Part shown: in pieces, positions 9,494 to 21,427 of the stretch
How the letters are laid out: every line of letters begins with the position of its first letter
How positions within the stretch are numbered: the stretch's first letter is position 1
DNA from: Primula veris
Lineage: Eukaryota > Streptophyta > Magnoliopsida > Ericales > Primulaceae
Assembly (NCBI GenBank): GCA_963682055.1
Contig: OY821746.1
Location: 16,481,992 to 16,545,991, forward strand
DNA length: 64,000 nt
Direction of reading: 5' to 3'
Translations under genes and position numbers: made by a program
Notes under the pieces: generated by a model
Database searches by the model: none
What the model was told of the DNA's origin: nothing
Seen by the model: only the letters and a program-made list of their open reading frames with translations

Positions 9494-12400
9494 TTATATA
9501 TACATATGAATCCGTTTGGTTTAGGGAAAATTAAGTTAAAAATAAATCTACTAGACTTATTTAACAAAAACAAAGGCCTTCAATCTTTCTTTTATTTTTG
9601 TCAAATTCTTTGTTTCACTTAGGTCAATATTATCAAATTCAACAAAATTAATATAATAGTATGGAAAATAGTATAGCAGTATCGGATAATAATATAGTGG
9701 TATCGAAAATTAGTATATTAAAAATATAAAATATATTAGTATTTTTATTGGATTTGGTAGTATTTTTATTAGAATTAGTACTATTTTTAGTGAACTTGGT
9801 AGTAATTTTCTTAAATTACTATATATATATAATATATATATATATTAGCTAGATTTGTCCACAAATCGCGTATGTGATTAGTACATGTAGTGTTGGAACC
9901 AGGATTTGAAAGTGGGTGGGGATGACTTGCATGTTTATATATTATTTTTTGTTGTAATTATGAGGTGCTGAAAGTCTATAATCATCAACTTTTCAGTAAA
10001 ATATATGAAAATTTAAAAAAAAAAAAACTCAATAGGGGGTGGTGGGGGTGCTGAATTTACATAATTTATCATATTAAGGATAGTGATTAAGGATAGTGAT
10101 TAACAAATAGTGATGTTGAACGGTTCTGTTTATGTGAAACTGACATTAGATCGTATTTTTTTTACTTTTCTGTAACATTAATTTTATCAGTTATAATGAA
10201 AATTTATTAGTAAAAAAGATACAAAATAATGAGTTATGCCAAATCATCGTTTCTAACATATTTTAGTGAAAATACATGGTCGAAAATTAAAAATATCACA
10301 ATTATCGGAAATATGGGGATGTAGTGGCCTACCTAGCTTCCCCCCTGGCTGATCCCATGTTTGAAGCGTCGGTGAGTGCCATATGTATGCACTGGTGCGG
10401 GACATTGCATGCAGTTTGAAAGACTATTTTTTTTTTTATGTTTCAACATGTTAGGATTGTTTCATATGTATTGTTCTGAGCTCCCTGAAAGATGTTTTAC
10501 TTTGGTAATCAATTAGGTTAGAAAGAACAAAAACCAATGTTAATAAAATATTTGCTATTCAAAAGTATTAGGGGTTGATTAGTGGGCAGGTGACATGCTA
10601 AGGGGCTACTTGGTAAGATGTGAGATGATTGTGCACAAATTGTCTTGGTGGACTATTAAATACGATTCTTTTTCAATCGTGATTTATAGGTTGATGGGAA
10701 ATTGTTGCTTCATTCATTATCTTACCTATTCTTCTTGGTTTGGTTTAATTAAACAGATTATTTACTTTCTTTAATTAAGGTTTATTACACACAAAGAGAA
10801 AAAAAACTACTCCCTCCAATCCCTTGTAGCTGCAGCCAAAGCTCAAAGGTCGCAGCAACCACTGTTAGATTTTGGCGAGAAGCATTGTGGTGAGAAAAAG
10901 TCAGAAAACAGCAGCACTGTGGTGAGAAAAAACAGCGGCTCTGCTGCCAGGCACTTGGGGAAGAAGAGAGCGAAAAGAGGAGAAGGAAGGGGGGGGGGGA
11001 CAAAAGCCATCTAGGCAATTGGGGGGAAGTATACATGGTGGTGAGGGGGATGTCGGGGGTGGGATCTGCTTTCGCATGTTTTCTCTGGTGGGGTTTGGTT
11101 ATGTGACCATGCTTTTATAGTGTGTGTGGGAGAGAGAGAGAGAGAGGAGACGGCTATTAACGGTTTATTCTGTTTTGAATGTATATGTATTGATTTCAGA
11201 CTATTCTAGATATGAATAAATCTGTTTTTTTCTTTATATACACACTGTCTTTACTAAGAGACTCGCAGAGCATTAATGAAAGGATTGGCCCCGTCTTTAC
11301 TAAAATGGAAAGCCTCAAAGCTACAGCTTGAGCCTACCAAGCGCCTACCAAGCATAAGTGACTTTGTTGTGGAGCCTTCTTTTATGTTCACTTGGCTTGG
11401 CCCTATTGTCTTTCCAAATAAAGGAAGTTTGAATGGGGATTGATAAAAGTTGGGGAAACAACTTTCTGGTGAAGAAGGCAATGTTTTTACATCTTTGCAA
11501 GGCTCAATTTGTTTAAGAGTTCTGGAACATGCAATTCTTATACTGAATAAATTTTGTATGAAATGCTTCAAAGCGCTGTTTGAGATTCGCATGAGATATG
11601 GGATCATTGGGATCATGCATGTTAAGTCTAGAGAGATACTGGTGCATTTATGGATACTAAACATGTTCAACCAGGCTAAGTTTCTGATGGACCTAGAAAA
11701 ACAGTTATCAGCTTGCTTGATTATTTTAAATTTTAGACCAATGACGATTTTTCGCTGTTAGGGATTCTTTCCACTCTTTCTAGGATTTCTCCGTATATTC
11801 TGCTTGTTTAACGGCTCTAGCCCAGAGAAGTGAATGAAAAGAAGTATGTATTGAATGTACTTTAGAGTTAGGAATACCAGTGATATTCGATTGATCAAAT
11901 GCATTGATGAACACTTGTATTTATCTGACCCTGTTTGTCCGCCAGATGGCCCCTCGCCCTGAGGCAATGCTCTCTGTAAAAGGGGGTCCTGGGGACATGC
12001 AGGAGACATGGCAGTATGTCAAGTAGGCTTGCGTCATTCCCCCTCTTGCGTTGGGGGATCTTTGTCGATAGGCAGATATGATCAATCATATCTGATTAGA
12101 TATATTAAACGTATATTTGATGCTTTCCTTCCATCCTGATAATGATTGTCTATATTTTTCTTGTAAATATCTCGTATCTAAGGCTCCTGGAAGAGTGGGC
12201 AAAACCCTAGCTACCGCTCTCAGAAAGAGGCGTTGATTGCTAATTACTGGTTAGGTTAAATATTAGGACAAAGTCTTGTATTTAGACTTAAAAGAATACA
12301 TTTGAACCTCCATCAGTCTCTCCAAGTTATATGCTTGTTTTGAATGATAGTAGTAGTGGATGATTGATGGAGGTAGCTCATATGTAACTATGTTTTTTTC

Positions 12401-15112
12401 TTTTTCTTCTGGCATTTGGACTCTTAGTTATAGCTTCTGATTTTTATTGTATCTTAGCTTTCTCCCCTTTGTTCCCTGAGAATAGCAACTTGGTTCTTTA
12501 TAAAATTGTTTACAACTGCCATATTAGCATTGTTGCCTCTTTCTCTGTAAGCAAATAATTATTTTCTCCTGGAAAGAAATTAGGAAGTTAAGGCTTCTTA
12601 AAAATTGACTTCCTTTGCTTTACTGGAGTTCTCGAACTTGTCTGAGCGCCTCATGTAGAAATAATTCATGTTTAATATTTTAAAATAAAGACAGAAATTA
12701 CTGTAGTGACCCTGTCGGGTCGAATAAATAATCTGCATTTGAAGAATTTCAATCAGTAAGCTCAAGTTCTCATACAGGAATTCTACAGTTTCGCAAGTAA
12801 TAATGAACAATTAGTTCTATGGAATCTCAAGGAAGTCAGTTTACAATCTTATCTTCTTGTTACAGGTATGGCAATTTAGACGTCTTATTCTAGAGACACT
12901 AAATGCTAATTTAGACGAGGAACTGGACTTTGTTGAACTTATTGCTGCAGAGAACTCAAAAAACTACCAGATTTGGTGAGTTGCACTTTTTAGCTTTCAT
13001 TTTTCCGCATGATCTGCGTCTCTCATCTGATTATCAATTCTTAGTTTTAGACGTGATTAATAAAAAGACATTTTTAGATGTATGTGCTTAAAGAACATTG
13101 TTATTGTGTTGTTACAATGTCTCTTGTGTTTTTAAAATGTCCATTTCTCTAGTTTACCCTGTCTTCGGATGTGCATAGATATGCCAGAAACTTAAAATTA
13201 GCTTTGTTGGCCAATCTGTCCTCTCGACTTTTTCTATCTATATATTAATGCCAAATATCTTAGTCACTTGAGCTAATAACCTTTCAAGTAATGTCATTAC
13301 ATTTTTACTTCTCTCTTTGAACTAATTTCTTTTACAAGCGGTTATACCTTTTTGAATGATTTAATTTCATCTTTTCTCTTTCAAACGTGGCTATTTTCTA
13401 CGTGGGTCAAGTGTTGTCTTCTTTACAGCACTATATAAACTGTCCTAATACCACTCTTTTGGGTTTGGATAAAACTAATTGTTACAGGCACCATCGGCGG
13501 TGGGTAGCAGAGAAACTAGGAATTGGTGCTAAGAGTAAAGAACTTGAGTTCACTAAGAAGATTTTCATCATAGATGCTAAGAATTATCATGCCTGGTCAC
13601 ACCGGCAGGTACTTTTGTTATCCGTAGCTTGATACATTTAATTATTCTGTATTTATATTTTAGTGTATATGTTTCTTGTTTGAGTAAATCTGACTGGAAT
13701 TGACGGTTTATGTTTGTGTGCAGTGGGTTCTTCAGGTACTTGGAGGATGGGATGATGAACTCGACTTCTGTAGTTATCTTCTTGAAACAGACCTTCTCAA
13801 TAATTCTGCTTGGAATCAGGTAAATTTCACTTTTTCACTTTTCTAGAATGTGGCAGATTCGGTAAACTGGGTGGGGGTAATCATGTACTGATGCTGATTG
13901 GTGGTGGGAAATATTTTCATGTGCTTTTTGTCTTCTTCTCTTTTGTAAACATGCACCGAATAAGAAGGAATCATTGGCAATGTCTTTCTGAGTATAAGTA
14001 CGTATATATGTCATTCTTCGCATGAAGATAGCGCTGGCAAAAAAAAATCCGATCCGATTCAGTTACTTTTCTTCAAATTGTCAAAAAAACTAAAAGTCTA
14101 CATTATCTACAAGTTTATCAATTTATTTGATTACAGAATATTATTTCATAGAAGTATAATACATGGAAGTATCAAGAAAATAAAAAACAGAATATTATAT
14201 ATTGATAAAGGTCTTTAAGAATATATGAAATAAATTAATTCCATAAATTAAATATTATCTTTCCTACTCCTACGGTATATATGGATGGAGTATCATACTA
14301 AACTTTAAAAATATATGGATGGAGTATTATACTTCTAAAAATATTATAATTCGGCTAGTTTTCGGATTTTTTCGGATTTTTGATTTTCGGGTTGGTTTTT
14401 GGATCGGATTTAAGATTTGATACTGAAACCCATATCCGATCCAGAACCGTAGGACTTGGACTAGGTATACCCATATAATTTTCGGATCGGATCAGATCGG
14501 ACTTTGGATTTCGGTTATTTTGCCAGCCCTAAGATCCTTCTGACCTGACTTTGAGTAAGTATAGGTTTGGTTTTTTCATATGCATCTACAAAAAGAATTA
14601 TCTTAAAACCATTCTTTTCTTTCACTCACTTACATACGCACAAATATCGCCTTTTTTTTACTTAGACACCCTATTATTATTTTTTGCAGAGATACTTTGT
14701 CGTTACAAAATCACCTATATTGGGAGGCTTGAAGAATGTTAGGGACTCGGAAGTAACTTACACAGTGAAAGCCATCTTAACCAAACCCGAAAACGAGAGC
14801 TCGTGGAGATATCTCCGTGGCCTTTATAAAGACGACAATGGATCTTGGGCCACTGATCCTCGAGTATCAGCACTATGCTTGAAGGTTTTAGACACAAAAA
14901 CCAATTACATATTCGCTCTGGGCATGCTTTTGGATCTTTTATGTCATAGTTTTAAACCAGGCCAAGAGATCAAAGATGCCGTACATGCTTTGAACTCGGA
15001 ACTAGATACAGATTTGGATTTCGCCGCAAGAGTATGCTCTTTGTTAGAGACAGTGGATCCTATTAGAGCAACTTATTGGTCGTGGCGAAAGAAAATGCTT
15101 CCCACCAACTAG
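7388..15112 (+). CDS. FTA: Protein farnesyltransferase/geranylgeranyltransferase-I alpha subunit
   Basis: Exons: 7388-7630, 12866-12975, 13488-13608, 13724-13819, 14690-15112. They join in frame to 330 aa, close to the roughly 326 aa of the Arabidopsis protein (PLURIPETALA). The protein is the common alpha subunit of the two cytosolic CaaX prenyltransferases. It pairs with an FTase or a GGTase-I beta subunit to attach farnesyl or geranylgeranyl to C-terminal cysteines. Visible family marks are [17 protein letters not shown] near residue 30, then PPTA repeats: [65 protein letters not shown] and the final [10 protein letters not shown]. The Tyr/Trp/Arg positions of these helical hairpins are kept. 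All introns are GT-AG; exons 2 and 3 meet inside a Trp codon. Intron 1 is 5.2 kb and holds a third partial copy of exon 1. The 7388 start is chosen because only this copy reaches NYT and a splice donor. Confidence 0.95.
8433..8634. mobile_element. Fold-back MITE (about 200 bp) in FTA intron 1
   Basis: The left arm (TAGGGGGAGGATCTATAC, later ACATTTTAATCCTAACCATC) is repeated inverted in the right arm (GGTTAGGATTAAAATGT and ATATCCTTCCCCTA). The arms are about 65 bp each and nearly identical, and the loop is about 70 bp. Insertion in a TA-rich tract makes the target duplication (probably TA) uncertain. The family is not recognised. Confidence 0.75.
9228..9453 (+). pseudogene. Duplicated 5'UTR/exon-1 fragment of FTA (copy 3)
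   Basis: This copy sits inside FTA intron 1. It has the GATAGAGA..GGGGAGT..AATAATAACAA leader and ATG at 9311. The frame reads [11 protein letters not shown], then [16 protein letters not shown], then [18 protein letters not shown], without a stop. It then runs into a (TA)n tract, so the last third of exon 1 and the donor are missing. Its VPLSKR segment is nearer to the Arabidopsis N-terminus (VPLSQR, from memory) than the functional exon's TMSKMR. Confidence 0.8.
14029..14531. mobile_element. hAT-like MITE in FTA intron 4 (503 bp)
   Basis: The termini are inverted: left TAGCGCTGGCAAAA, right (reverse complement) TAGGGCTGGCAAAA. Sub-terminal CGGATCGGAT-type motifs occur at both ends. No clear 8-bp target duplication remains and there is no coding capacity. 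Confidence 0.7.
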
Positions 15113-17394
15113 TTTCAATACCATTTTTTTATGAAAATGTTGTCAGTTCTAGAAACATTTTTTAGAGTATGTTGCATCTTTCTATATGCACCGGGCGAAC
15201 TTGTTTTTTTTTTTATCATTTAAAATTCCTTATATTTGGAAATTGGAGTGATTGTCATTTGTTACTAATATAGGAGATGACTCGGATTCGGTCATTTACA
15301 TGATTTCCTGTTTCATTTCTCGTGTGACTTTTCACCGGCTTTATTTAATTAGTTTCCAAATGATTTTCATTTTTCCAGTCTAGTGGCTGGCATTTGGTAC
15401 TTTCATATTTATACATATATATGTATACCAATTGAACATGATTAGTATTTTATTTTATTTTAAATCGTATGCTCCATACTTGAGCCAAAATTTTGTAAGG
15501 GGTACATTTTGCAATGGAAACGACTCTTATTCTTTAAAAAAGATTATTTCCGTCTCCCTTCTACGAATCTCAAGTGCCTCTCTCGTGATTATTAGTGAGT
15601 TGGTGCGCTTCATAGTCTGTACATTTTCTTAGCTATCTTTGAGAAGACCCAGAATTGTATGTACTTTTTTTAGAAGTCACATTGTTCCTAGAAGTATTTC
15701 ATTTATGTATGTGTGCTAGTACTAGTGGAATATCTTTTAACAAAAAATGATCGATATTCGTATAATCAGGCACAGGTACAGTCGTTACATTATCTGAAAG
15801 GATCAACACTCGACACCAACACTACAAGTCACATTGGGTGTCCGTTGAGTACCATACTATATTTTAACAGAGAAATTATTATATGCGCAGCAGCACAGCC
15901 GAAACATGACATATAGTTGCTTCATTTCAAAAGTTCAACAGTAAACTTAACAAATACTCTTGTGAAATACTATTAAGATATGTCACTAATTGCTATTGAG
16001 AACTACAAAATCATCCCTACTTTAAGTGCATTCATTACTATTATGAATTTATTAATATTTGATGACAATTTTTACTTGTTGAACCTTAGGTTCCGTTGTT
16101 TTTTTTTTTATATTTATTATGAGTGGATTAATGATTTTATTAAGAGTAAACAATTTCTATATTTGGCGATCTTTTCCAAAATAGAAAATAATGTTTAAGT
16201 TCAAAATATGATAAGAGTGTTGATTACGAAGCAATAGTTCGAACGTGAGTCAATTCCGAGTCTGGATAAACAAGTTACGAATTTTCTAATTGGATACCAA
16301 AATCTCAACATGCATTCACGGGTGGGTCAAAAGTACTCACAGTAGGTTATACAATCGGCACCATAAAATAGTCCGGTGGTCATCCCGACCCGTGGTATGG
16401 ACATGACCAACAAGTGGATCGCTTACAGAATTTAAAAATAAAAATTATTTTTATGCCAACAAACTATTATGGATCGTACTTGTTTTCAAAATCAAAAGTA
16501 CCAATCAAAATGCTATTTATTACTTATGTACAAATCTTATTCTCTTCTCAATGCTTAATACTTGCCCTCTATCTACCTCATTCAAACTAACAAATTCCAA
16601 AACTCCATTGTTAGATTAATCATCCTCAAAAGAAAGTAAATAGCATGGAGCAAATGTCCAAGTAATTTAGACCCGTATATACTATGCTCACCACCAGGGT
16701 TCGATACCTGACGTTTACACGTAAAACATGTTAGCTTCAAAGAGTGTGTTATTAATTATATATATAAAAAAAAAAAAGCAAATAACATGAGAATAGATCA
16801 AGGTAAAGTAAAAAAACTATCATAATACATAACTATTTTCCTATTAGCATATATTATACTATATACGTAAAACTTATCTATATTCTCTATGATTTAGCCA
16901 CTTACGGGCCAACATCGCTAAACACCAATATATTGGTATACTAAACTATAATCATCCCTTACATAATAATATTTCTATACGTACATGCAGTTAATTATAT
17001 CACTTGACATTACATGTATTTTTTTAGCTGATACTACAAATTATTGTTTATTAACGGTAAACATTATAAATGGCAGGTTTTGATACCATTAGCAAATAGT
17101 AAATAAAACTATAAATTAGTGTATCACCTAAAAAATTCAGTGGAAATTTGGTGCCAAAGTATTTTTTGGTTGTTTTTTTTTATGTGCGGAATGATTGTAC
17201 ATCAAATCCTACAAACCCCACAAAAGATATGTTTAACTATAAGTTTATGTCGAACTATGCATACAGTCCAAACTACAAATAACGTGTGAGTGTACTTTTA
17301 AACACATGTAACAGTAATATTTATAACCCAAGATTAGAAATACTAAAGTTATTTATGATTCCATACATGATCCGACTCCTAATACAATAAGTAT
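15113..17394. other. FTA 3' flank and intergenic DNA, nothing further recognised
   Basis: The first few hundred bases should hold the FTA 3'UTR. No clear AATAAA signal stands out. The rest is AT-rich with short chance frames. A GGGTTCGATACC box at about 16697 resembles a tRNA B box but has no partner A box. Confidence 0.5.
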
Positions 17395-17664
17395 GAGTTG
17401 TGAAATAGAAAGTTTTCCAGTTTTACTTATTCTAGTTAAACCAACCGGCCACCCTAGATTACTTCTTGTCTGCTTTTAGTCTTACTACGACGGAGTTAAC
17501 CTCTTTGGTACGATTTCTTACCATGATCCGACTCCTAGCACAGTGATTATAAGTCCCCCCGCAACCACACTAGACTTTGGGTTGGCAAGAGTTTGGAATG
17601 AAAAAAGTGACCGGACACGTCAGCAGATAACCAAAAACAGTGTGTCTTTTCATTACTTAAAAGT
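17395..17664. repeat. Duplicated intergenic block, copy A
   Basis: The roughly 270-bp sequence from GAGTTGTGAAATAGAAAG to ATTACTTAAAAGTA recurs in copy B (18427-18586 plus 19676-19803). Shared anchors include ATGATCCGACTCCTAGCACA and GTGACCGGACACGTCAGCA. Copy A lacks the hAT insertion found in copy B. A shorter repeat of CATGATCCGACTCCTA also occurs just before copy A, at about 17366. No coding content is seen. Confidence 0.8.
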
Positions 17665-18426
17665 AGGGGTGGGTTGACGTCGGGACCCGACCCGTAAACG
17701 CTCAACCCGTATCCCGACCCGATTACTTTTGAAAGTGAAAAAAAAATCCCGATCCCGACCTGACAAAAGTTGGGACCCGATTTTTTCGGGACTCGAATTT
17801 TCGGGATCCCGTAGGGTCGGGATAGGTTTATCCCGAATCTCCCGACATATTTTTTTTTATTTTACGACGACATCATTTTTTATTAACAATTTCCATTTGA
17901 TAAGTCTAAACATTTTATTAACACGTAACATAATCATAGTTTAAAAATAGCATTCCTAATAAATGAAAAAAAATTTAACACGTAATAGAAAAAATAGTGT
18001 GAAACTACAAATAATTGAGTAGATAAAAAAAAAAATTATACGTTTTTTATCAGATTTTTTTAGTATTTAGTTTTATTCACACAAACAACAATTATCATAC
18101 TAAATGAGATACATTATCAATATAATTTTTATAAACGGAAAATAATAATCATTTATCTTTCTTGAAAATAACAATATAATTTTTTAATTTCAGTATATTT
18201 TTTATTTTAATAGTTTCATATATTAAAAATACAAATGTATATTATACTTATATAATTATAACTAATATATAAAATAAAAAGGATTGTAGCTCATATAGTA
18301 GAGTGCTTACATTGTATTTTAGAGGTAGAAGGTTCGATTATCATAAGTTGTATTTGATATAAATTAATTTATATTTTTATATAAAATATAAATTAATTAA
18401 AAAATCAGGTCAGGTCGGGATTTCGG
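17664..18426. mobile_element. Truncated hAT-like element between the duplicated blocks
   Basis: It starts TAGGGGTGGG followed by CGGGACCCGACCCG motifs, as in plant hAT MITEs with 'CCCGACCCG' sub-termini. The right terminus is missing: the sequence stops at GGTCGGGATTTCGG, where copy B begins. A tRNA-like stretch lies inside at 18281-18345. Confidence 0.5.
18281..18345 (+). other. tRNA-like stretch, possible SINE remnant
   Basis: GGATTGTAGCTCATATAGTA followed by GAGTG resembles a tRNA 5' end with a polymerase III A box. GGTTCGATTATC 40 bases on resembles a B box. The anticodon stem and 3' acceptor do not pair convincingly, so it is not called as a tRNA gene. Confidence 0.35.
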
Positions 18427-18915
18427 GAGTTGTGAAATAGAAAGTTTTCCATTGATACTTATTCTAGTTGAACCTACCGGCGACCCTAGAATACTTATTG
18501 TCTGCTTTTAGTCTTACTAGGACGGAGTTTAACATCTTTGCTACGATTTCTTACCATGATCCGACTCCTAGCACAGTGATTATGAGTAGGGATGGCAATT
18601 GGGTCGGATTTCTCAAAACCCGACCCGACCCGTACATCAATACGCACATAACCCGATCCGACCCGTTTATACCCGACCCGACCCGTTTGATCTGGAATTT
18701 TTTTGATAAGCCAAATAAGTGTAAACCATTATTAAGCATCTAACAATAACCATTTAATCAAATTAGAAAAGCCTAAAAATCTTATTTTTTCCAAATTTTT
18801 CATATTTACCTGGTAAAAATTTATAATAATCTAAATTATTATTTACAACAATATCCAAAAAAATAAAAGTAAAAAAACTGACAAAAAAAAATAGTAATAA
18901 GCTAAAATAAAATAA

Positions 18916-18972
<57 letters not shown>

Positions 18973-19803
18973 AACCTAGTACACAAGAGAGATGACTAAT
19001 TAATTTGGTGAATGAGTCTCTTTTAATATTTTATCGTTGAAAGTTCACATTTCTCATAAGTACCACTTTTTAATTATTTAGTTTATTTACTAAATTGTCA
19101 TACAAACCAAAATATAATATATATTTTTTATTTTTCTACAAACCCAAAAAAATAGTTATTTATTTTTTTTGTAATTTTTTTAAAATTTTGTGATTTTGTG
19201 ATTTTTTTTTTCATTTTTTATGATTTTTTCATTTTTTAGAATTTTATGTGATTTTTTTATAATTTTTTATAATATTTTGTGATTTTTGTAATTTTTTATA
19301 ATTTTTTTTTGTAATTTTTTTTAAAATTTTGTGATTATTTGTGATTTTTTCATTTTTTATAATTTTTTTATGATTTTTTTTATTTCTTTGTGATTTTTTT
19401 TTTATTTTTTATTTTTTGTGATTTTTTGCATTTTATATAATTTTATGTGTTTTTTTTTCATATTTTTATGAAAGATTTGTATGTCGTTTTGATAAATAAA
19501 ATAAATAATTAAAAAATGGTAGCTATAGGGAATATGAACTTATTTCTAACTTGCACAAAGTTGCACAAAAGTGCAAAGTAACTCAATTCAATCCGACCCA
19601 AATAATCATACACTTTTATCCAATCCATACCAGACCAGGTCGGATCGGGCCAAAACCGAAATTGAGCCATTCCCAGTTATGTGTCCCCCTCCCCCGCAAC
19701 CACACCCTACTTTGGATTGGCAACAGTTTGGAATGAAAAAAAGTGACCGGACACGTCAGCAAATAATAAAAAACAGTGTTATCTTTTTCGTTACTTAAAA
19801 AGT
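18427..19803. repeat. Duplicated intergenic block, copy B (split by a hAT insertion)
   Basis: Homologous to copy A in two parts, 18427-18586 and 19676-19803. The break falls where copy A reads GATTATAAGTCCCC continuously. Copy B ends about 30 bp before the probable leader of the next gene. Confidence 0.8.
18587..19675. mobile_element. hAT-like non-autonomous element (1089 bp) in copy B
   Basis: The left end is TAGGGATGGCAATTGGGTCGG-like; the right end in reverse complement is TGGGAATGGCTCAATT. Flanks are ATTATGAG at 18579-18586 and GTTATGTG at 19676-19683 (6 of 8 identical), a worn 8-bp target duplication. The uninterrupted copy A acts as a paralogous empty site. Inside are a (TA)n(GA)n microsatellite at about 18917-18975 and a long GTGATTTTTT-rich low-complexity tract at 19150-19450. 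No transposase is seen. Confidence 0.75.
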
Positions 19804-19829
19804 AATAAATATTCTGTGAACCCCACACA

Positions 19830-19922
19830 CACACGGAAACTCTTTTGACTCCTTTGCTCATTTACTCTCTCTCTCTCTCTTAATTTTCATCTTTTTTTTT
19901 TTTTTTTTTTTATACCAAAAAG
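19830..19922 (+). promoter_or_regulatory. Probable non-coding first exon of the 1002-aa gene
   Basis: A (CT)n tract at 19865-19880 and a poly-T run precede AAAAAG|GTAAAATG, a donor-like site at 19922/19923. An acceptor TTTCATATGCAG ends at 21395, and the ATG at 21428 follows 32 bases later. The 1.47-kb interval is T-rich, as plant introns are. I infer a 5'UTR intron; the cap site is not determined. Confidence 0.45.
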
Positions 19923-21395
19923 GTAAAATGCATGCCGTACCCAACATCCCAATCTTTATTACAATTTTCTACTTTTTTTTGGTTTCCTCTTTTATTATTT
20001 TCTTCACCCTATTATCACTGTGCTGGTAATGATTTATTTTTTATTTTATACCTTTCTTTTTAACAATCTTGTTTTTACCAAAAAACTTATAATTTCTTTT
20101 CTTTTTTGTGGGCAATTTACATTTTGATTAAAATCTTCATGTTTTAGCCACTTTTTTTTTTTTTTTTTTTATCTTTCTTGCTTATTATTCATTTTGATTA
20201 TCATGCACTAACTTGTTGCTCTATTTTGAAAAAAAAAAAAAACAAATATACTGCAGAAATATAACTTAGATTTTTTTCCCATGTACATTTTGATTAAAAC
20301 CTTCATGTTTTAGCGAATTTAGACATTTCTTGTTTATTTGATGCTATTATCACGGTAGTTATGTATTGGAGATACAAGGGTTTTGCTTTTTAGCTCTTTT
20401 TAAAAAAAAAAAAGAATTACCCAAAAAAAAGATTGGATTTTTTAATACCATATACATTTTGATTCAAATCTTCATATTACAAGCCTGAAATAATTATAAG
20501 AAATTTCATACATGTTCTTTCAGTTTCTTCCCATGATCCGTTACGGTATTACAGTGAATTAATTTAATTGGTTATAATCTTTGTAGTTTGATGGTTTCAT
20601 AGGTGGTAATACTATTTTAGGCTTGTTTGGTCACAGCTTTTTGAGGCTTAACTTTTTAAGTAAAACCTGGGTTGATCAACTATGGTTTCATAGGTGAATT
20701 AATTGGACTGTTTTGTATTTGGTTGATCAACTTAAAAGCTGGGTCATCTGGGTTTTTTTGTAAAAAAGCTAGGATCTTTAAACTGGTACCTATCTTTTTC
20801 CTCAACCTAAAAAATTATAGCTTTTTTGCTTCAAAATTGCAGCCAAAGTAGCACTTTTTGAGAGCATGTTGTTCATGATTGCATGTAATAACTATTAGTA
20901 GTAATTCTATTATTGACACTGTTTAAATTGTTTATGTTATGATGGTTTAATTGGCAACAGTATTAGGCCGTGTTGGTAACATTTTTAGACACAGGTTTTT
21001 TCATGAAAGCTTGATTATATTTGGATGGCCAGCTTAACCTCGAGTTTTCTGGAAAAAAAAATTACCTAAAAAAAGGTAAGACTGTAAGCTGGTAACCCAG
21101 CTTTTATCACGAGCTCAAAAAATCATGCTATAGAAGCACTTAGCAAGCATGCATTGCTCATCAATTGTATTATTAAACTCGGCCTGTTATTGGCCCCATC
21201 ATTTTACCTGGCCGATCAAAATTATCCAAGCATTATTACAACCACCACTTTCTTTGCACATTGTAATTACTGATCTTTAAAAAAAATGAAAGCTTTATTT
21301 TAAGTAACTAATTTCTGTCTTACATGTCTATTCCGGTTGATAAAGGTGGGTAAATATATATATATACATTTATAATTTCATATTTTCATATGCAG
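19923..21395 (+). other. Probable 5'UTR intron, T-rich
   Basis: This holds many poly-T/poly-A runs. Two stretches near 20620-20830 and 20960-21100 (GTTTGGTCACAGCTTTTTG-like) resemble worn plant MITEs. No coding content is seen. Confidence 0.4.
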
Positions 21396-21427
21396 AAATT
21401 TGGAGCAATAGCTTGCATTGTTTATCC

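Larger units (their letters stand above)
7631..12865 (+). other. Intron 1 of FTA (5.2 kb), repeat-filled
   Basis: The intron begins GTACTCTCTC with a (CT)n/(TA)n tract and ends TTGTTACAG. It contains (TA)-rich microsatellites at about 8200-8440 and 9452-9490, a fold-back MITE at 8433-8634 and the exon-1 copy at 9228-9453. Several worn AT-rich repeats follow. One at about 9895-10370 has ends reading like 'GGAACCAGGATTTGAA' and 'CCCCCTGGCTGATCC', a common plant intergenic repeat style. Open frames at 10785-11036 and 11254-12089 show no family motifs, and I take them as chance. Confidence 0.7.

Noticed and set aside
9311..9622. Independent small gene at 9311
   Set aside because: It is a truncated copy of FTA exon 1 that reads into a (TA)n microsatellite (YIYIYI). 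No donor is present, so it is also unlikely as an alternative first exon.
10785..12089. Open frames inside FTA intron 1
   Set aside because: No recognisable motifs; they overlap each other on both strands and lie between two well-joined exons.
16620..16720. Possible SINE or tRNA (GGGTTCGATACC box)
   Set aside because: Only a B-box-like motif; no A box or foldable tRNA structure.
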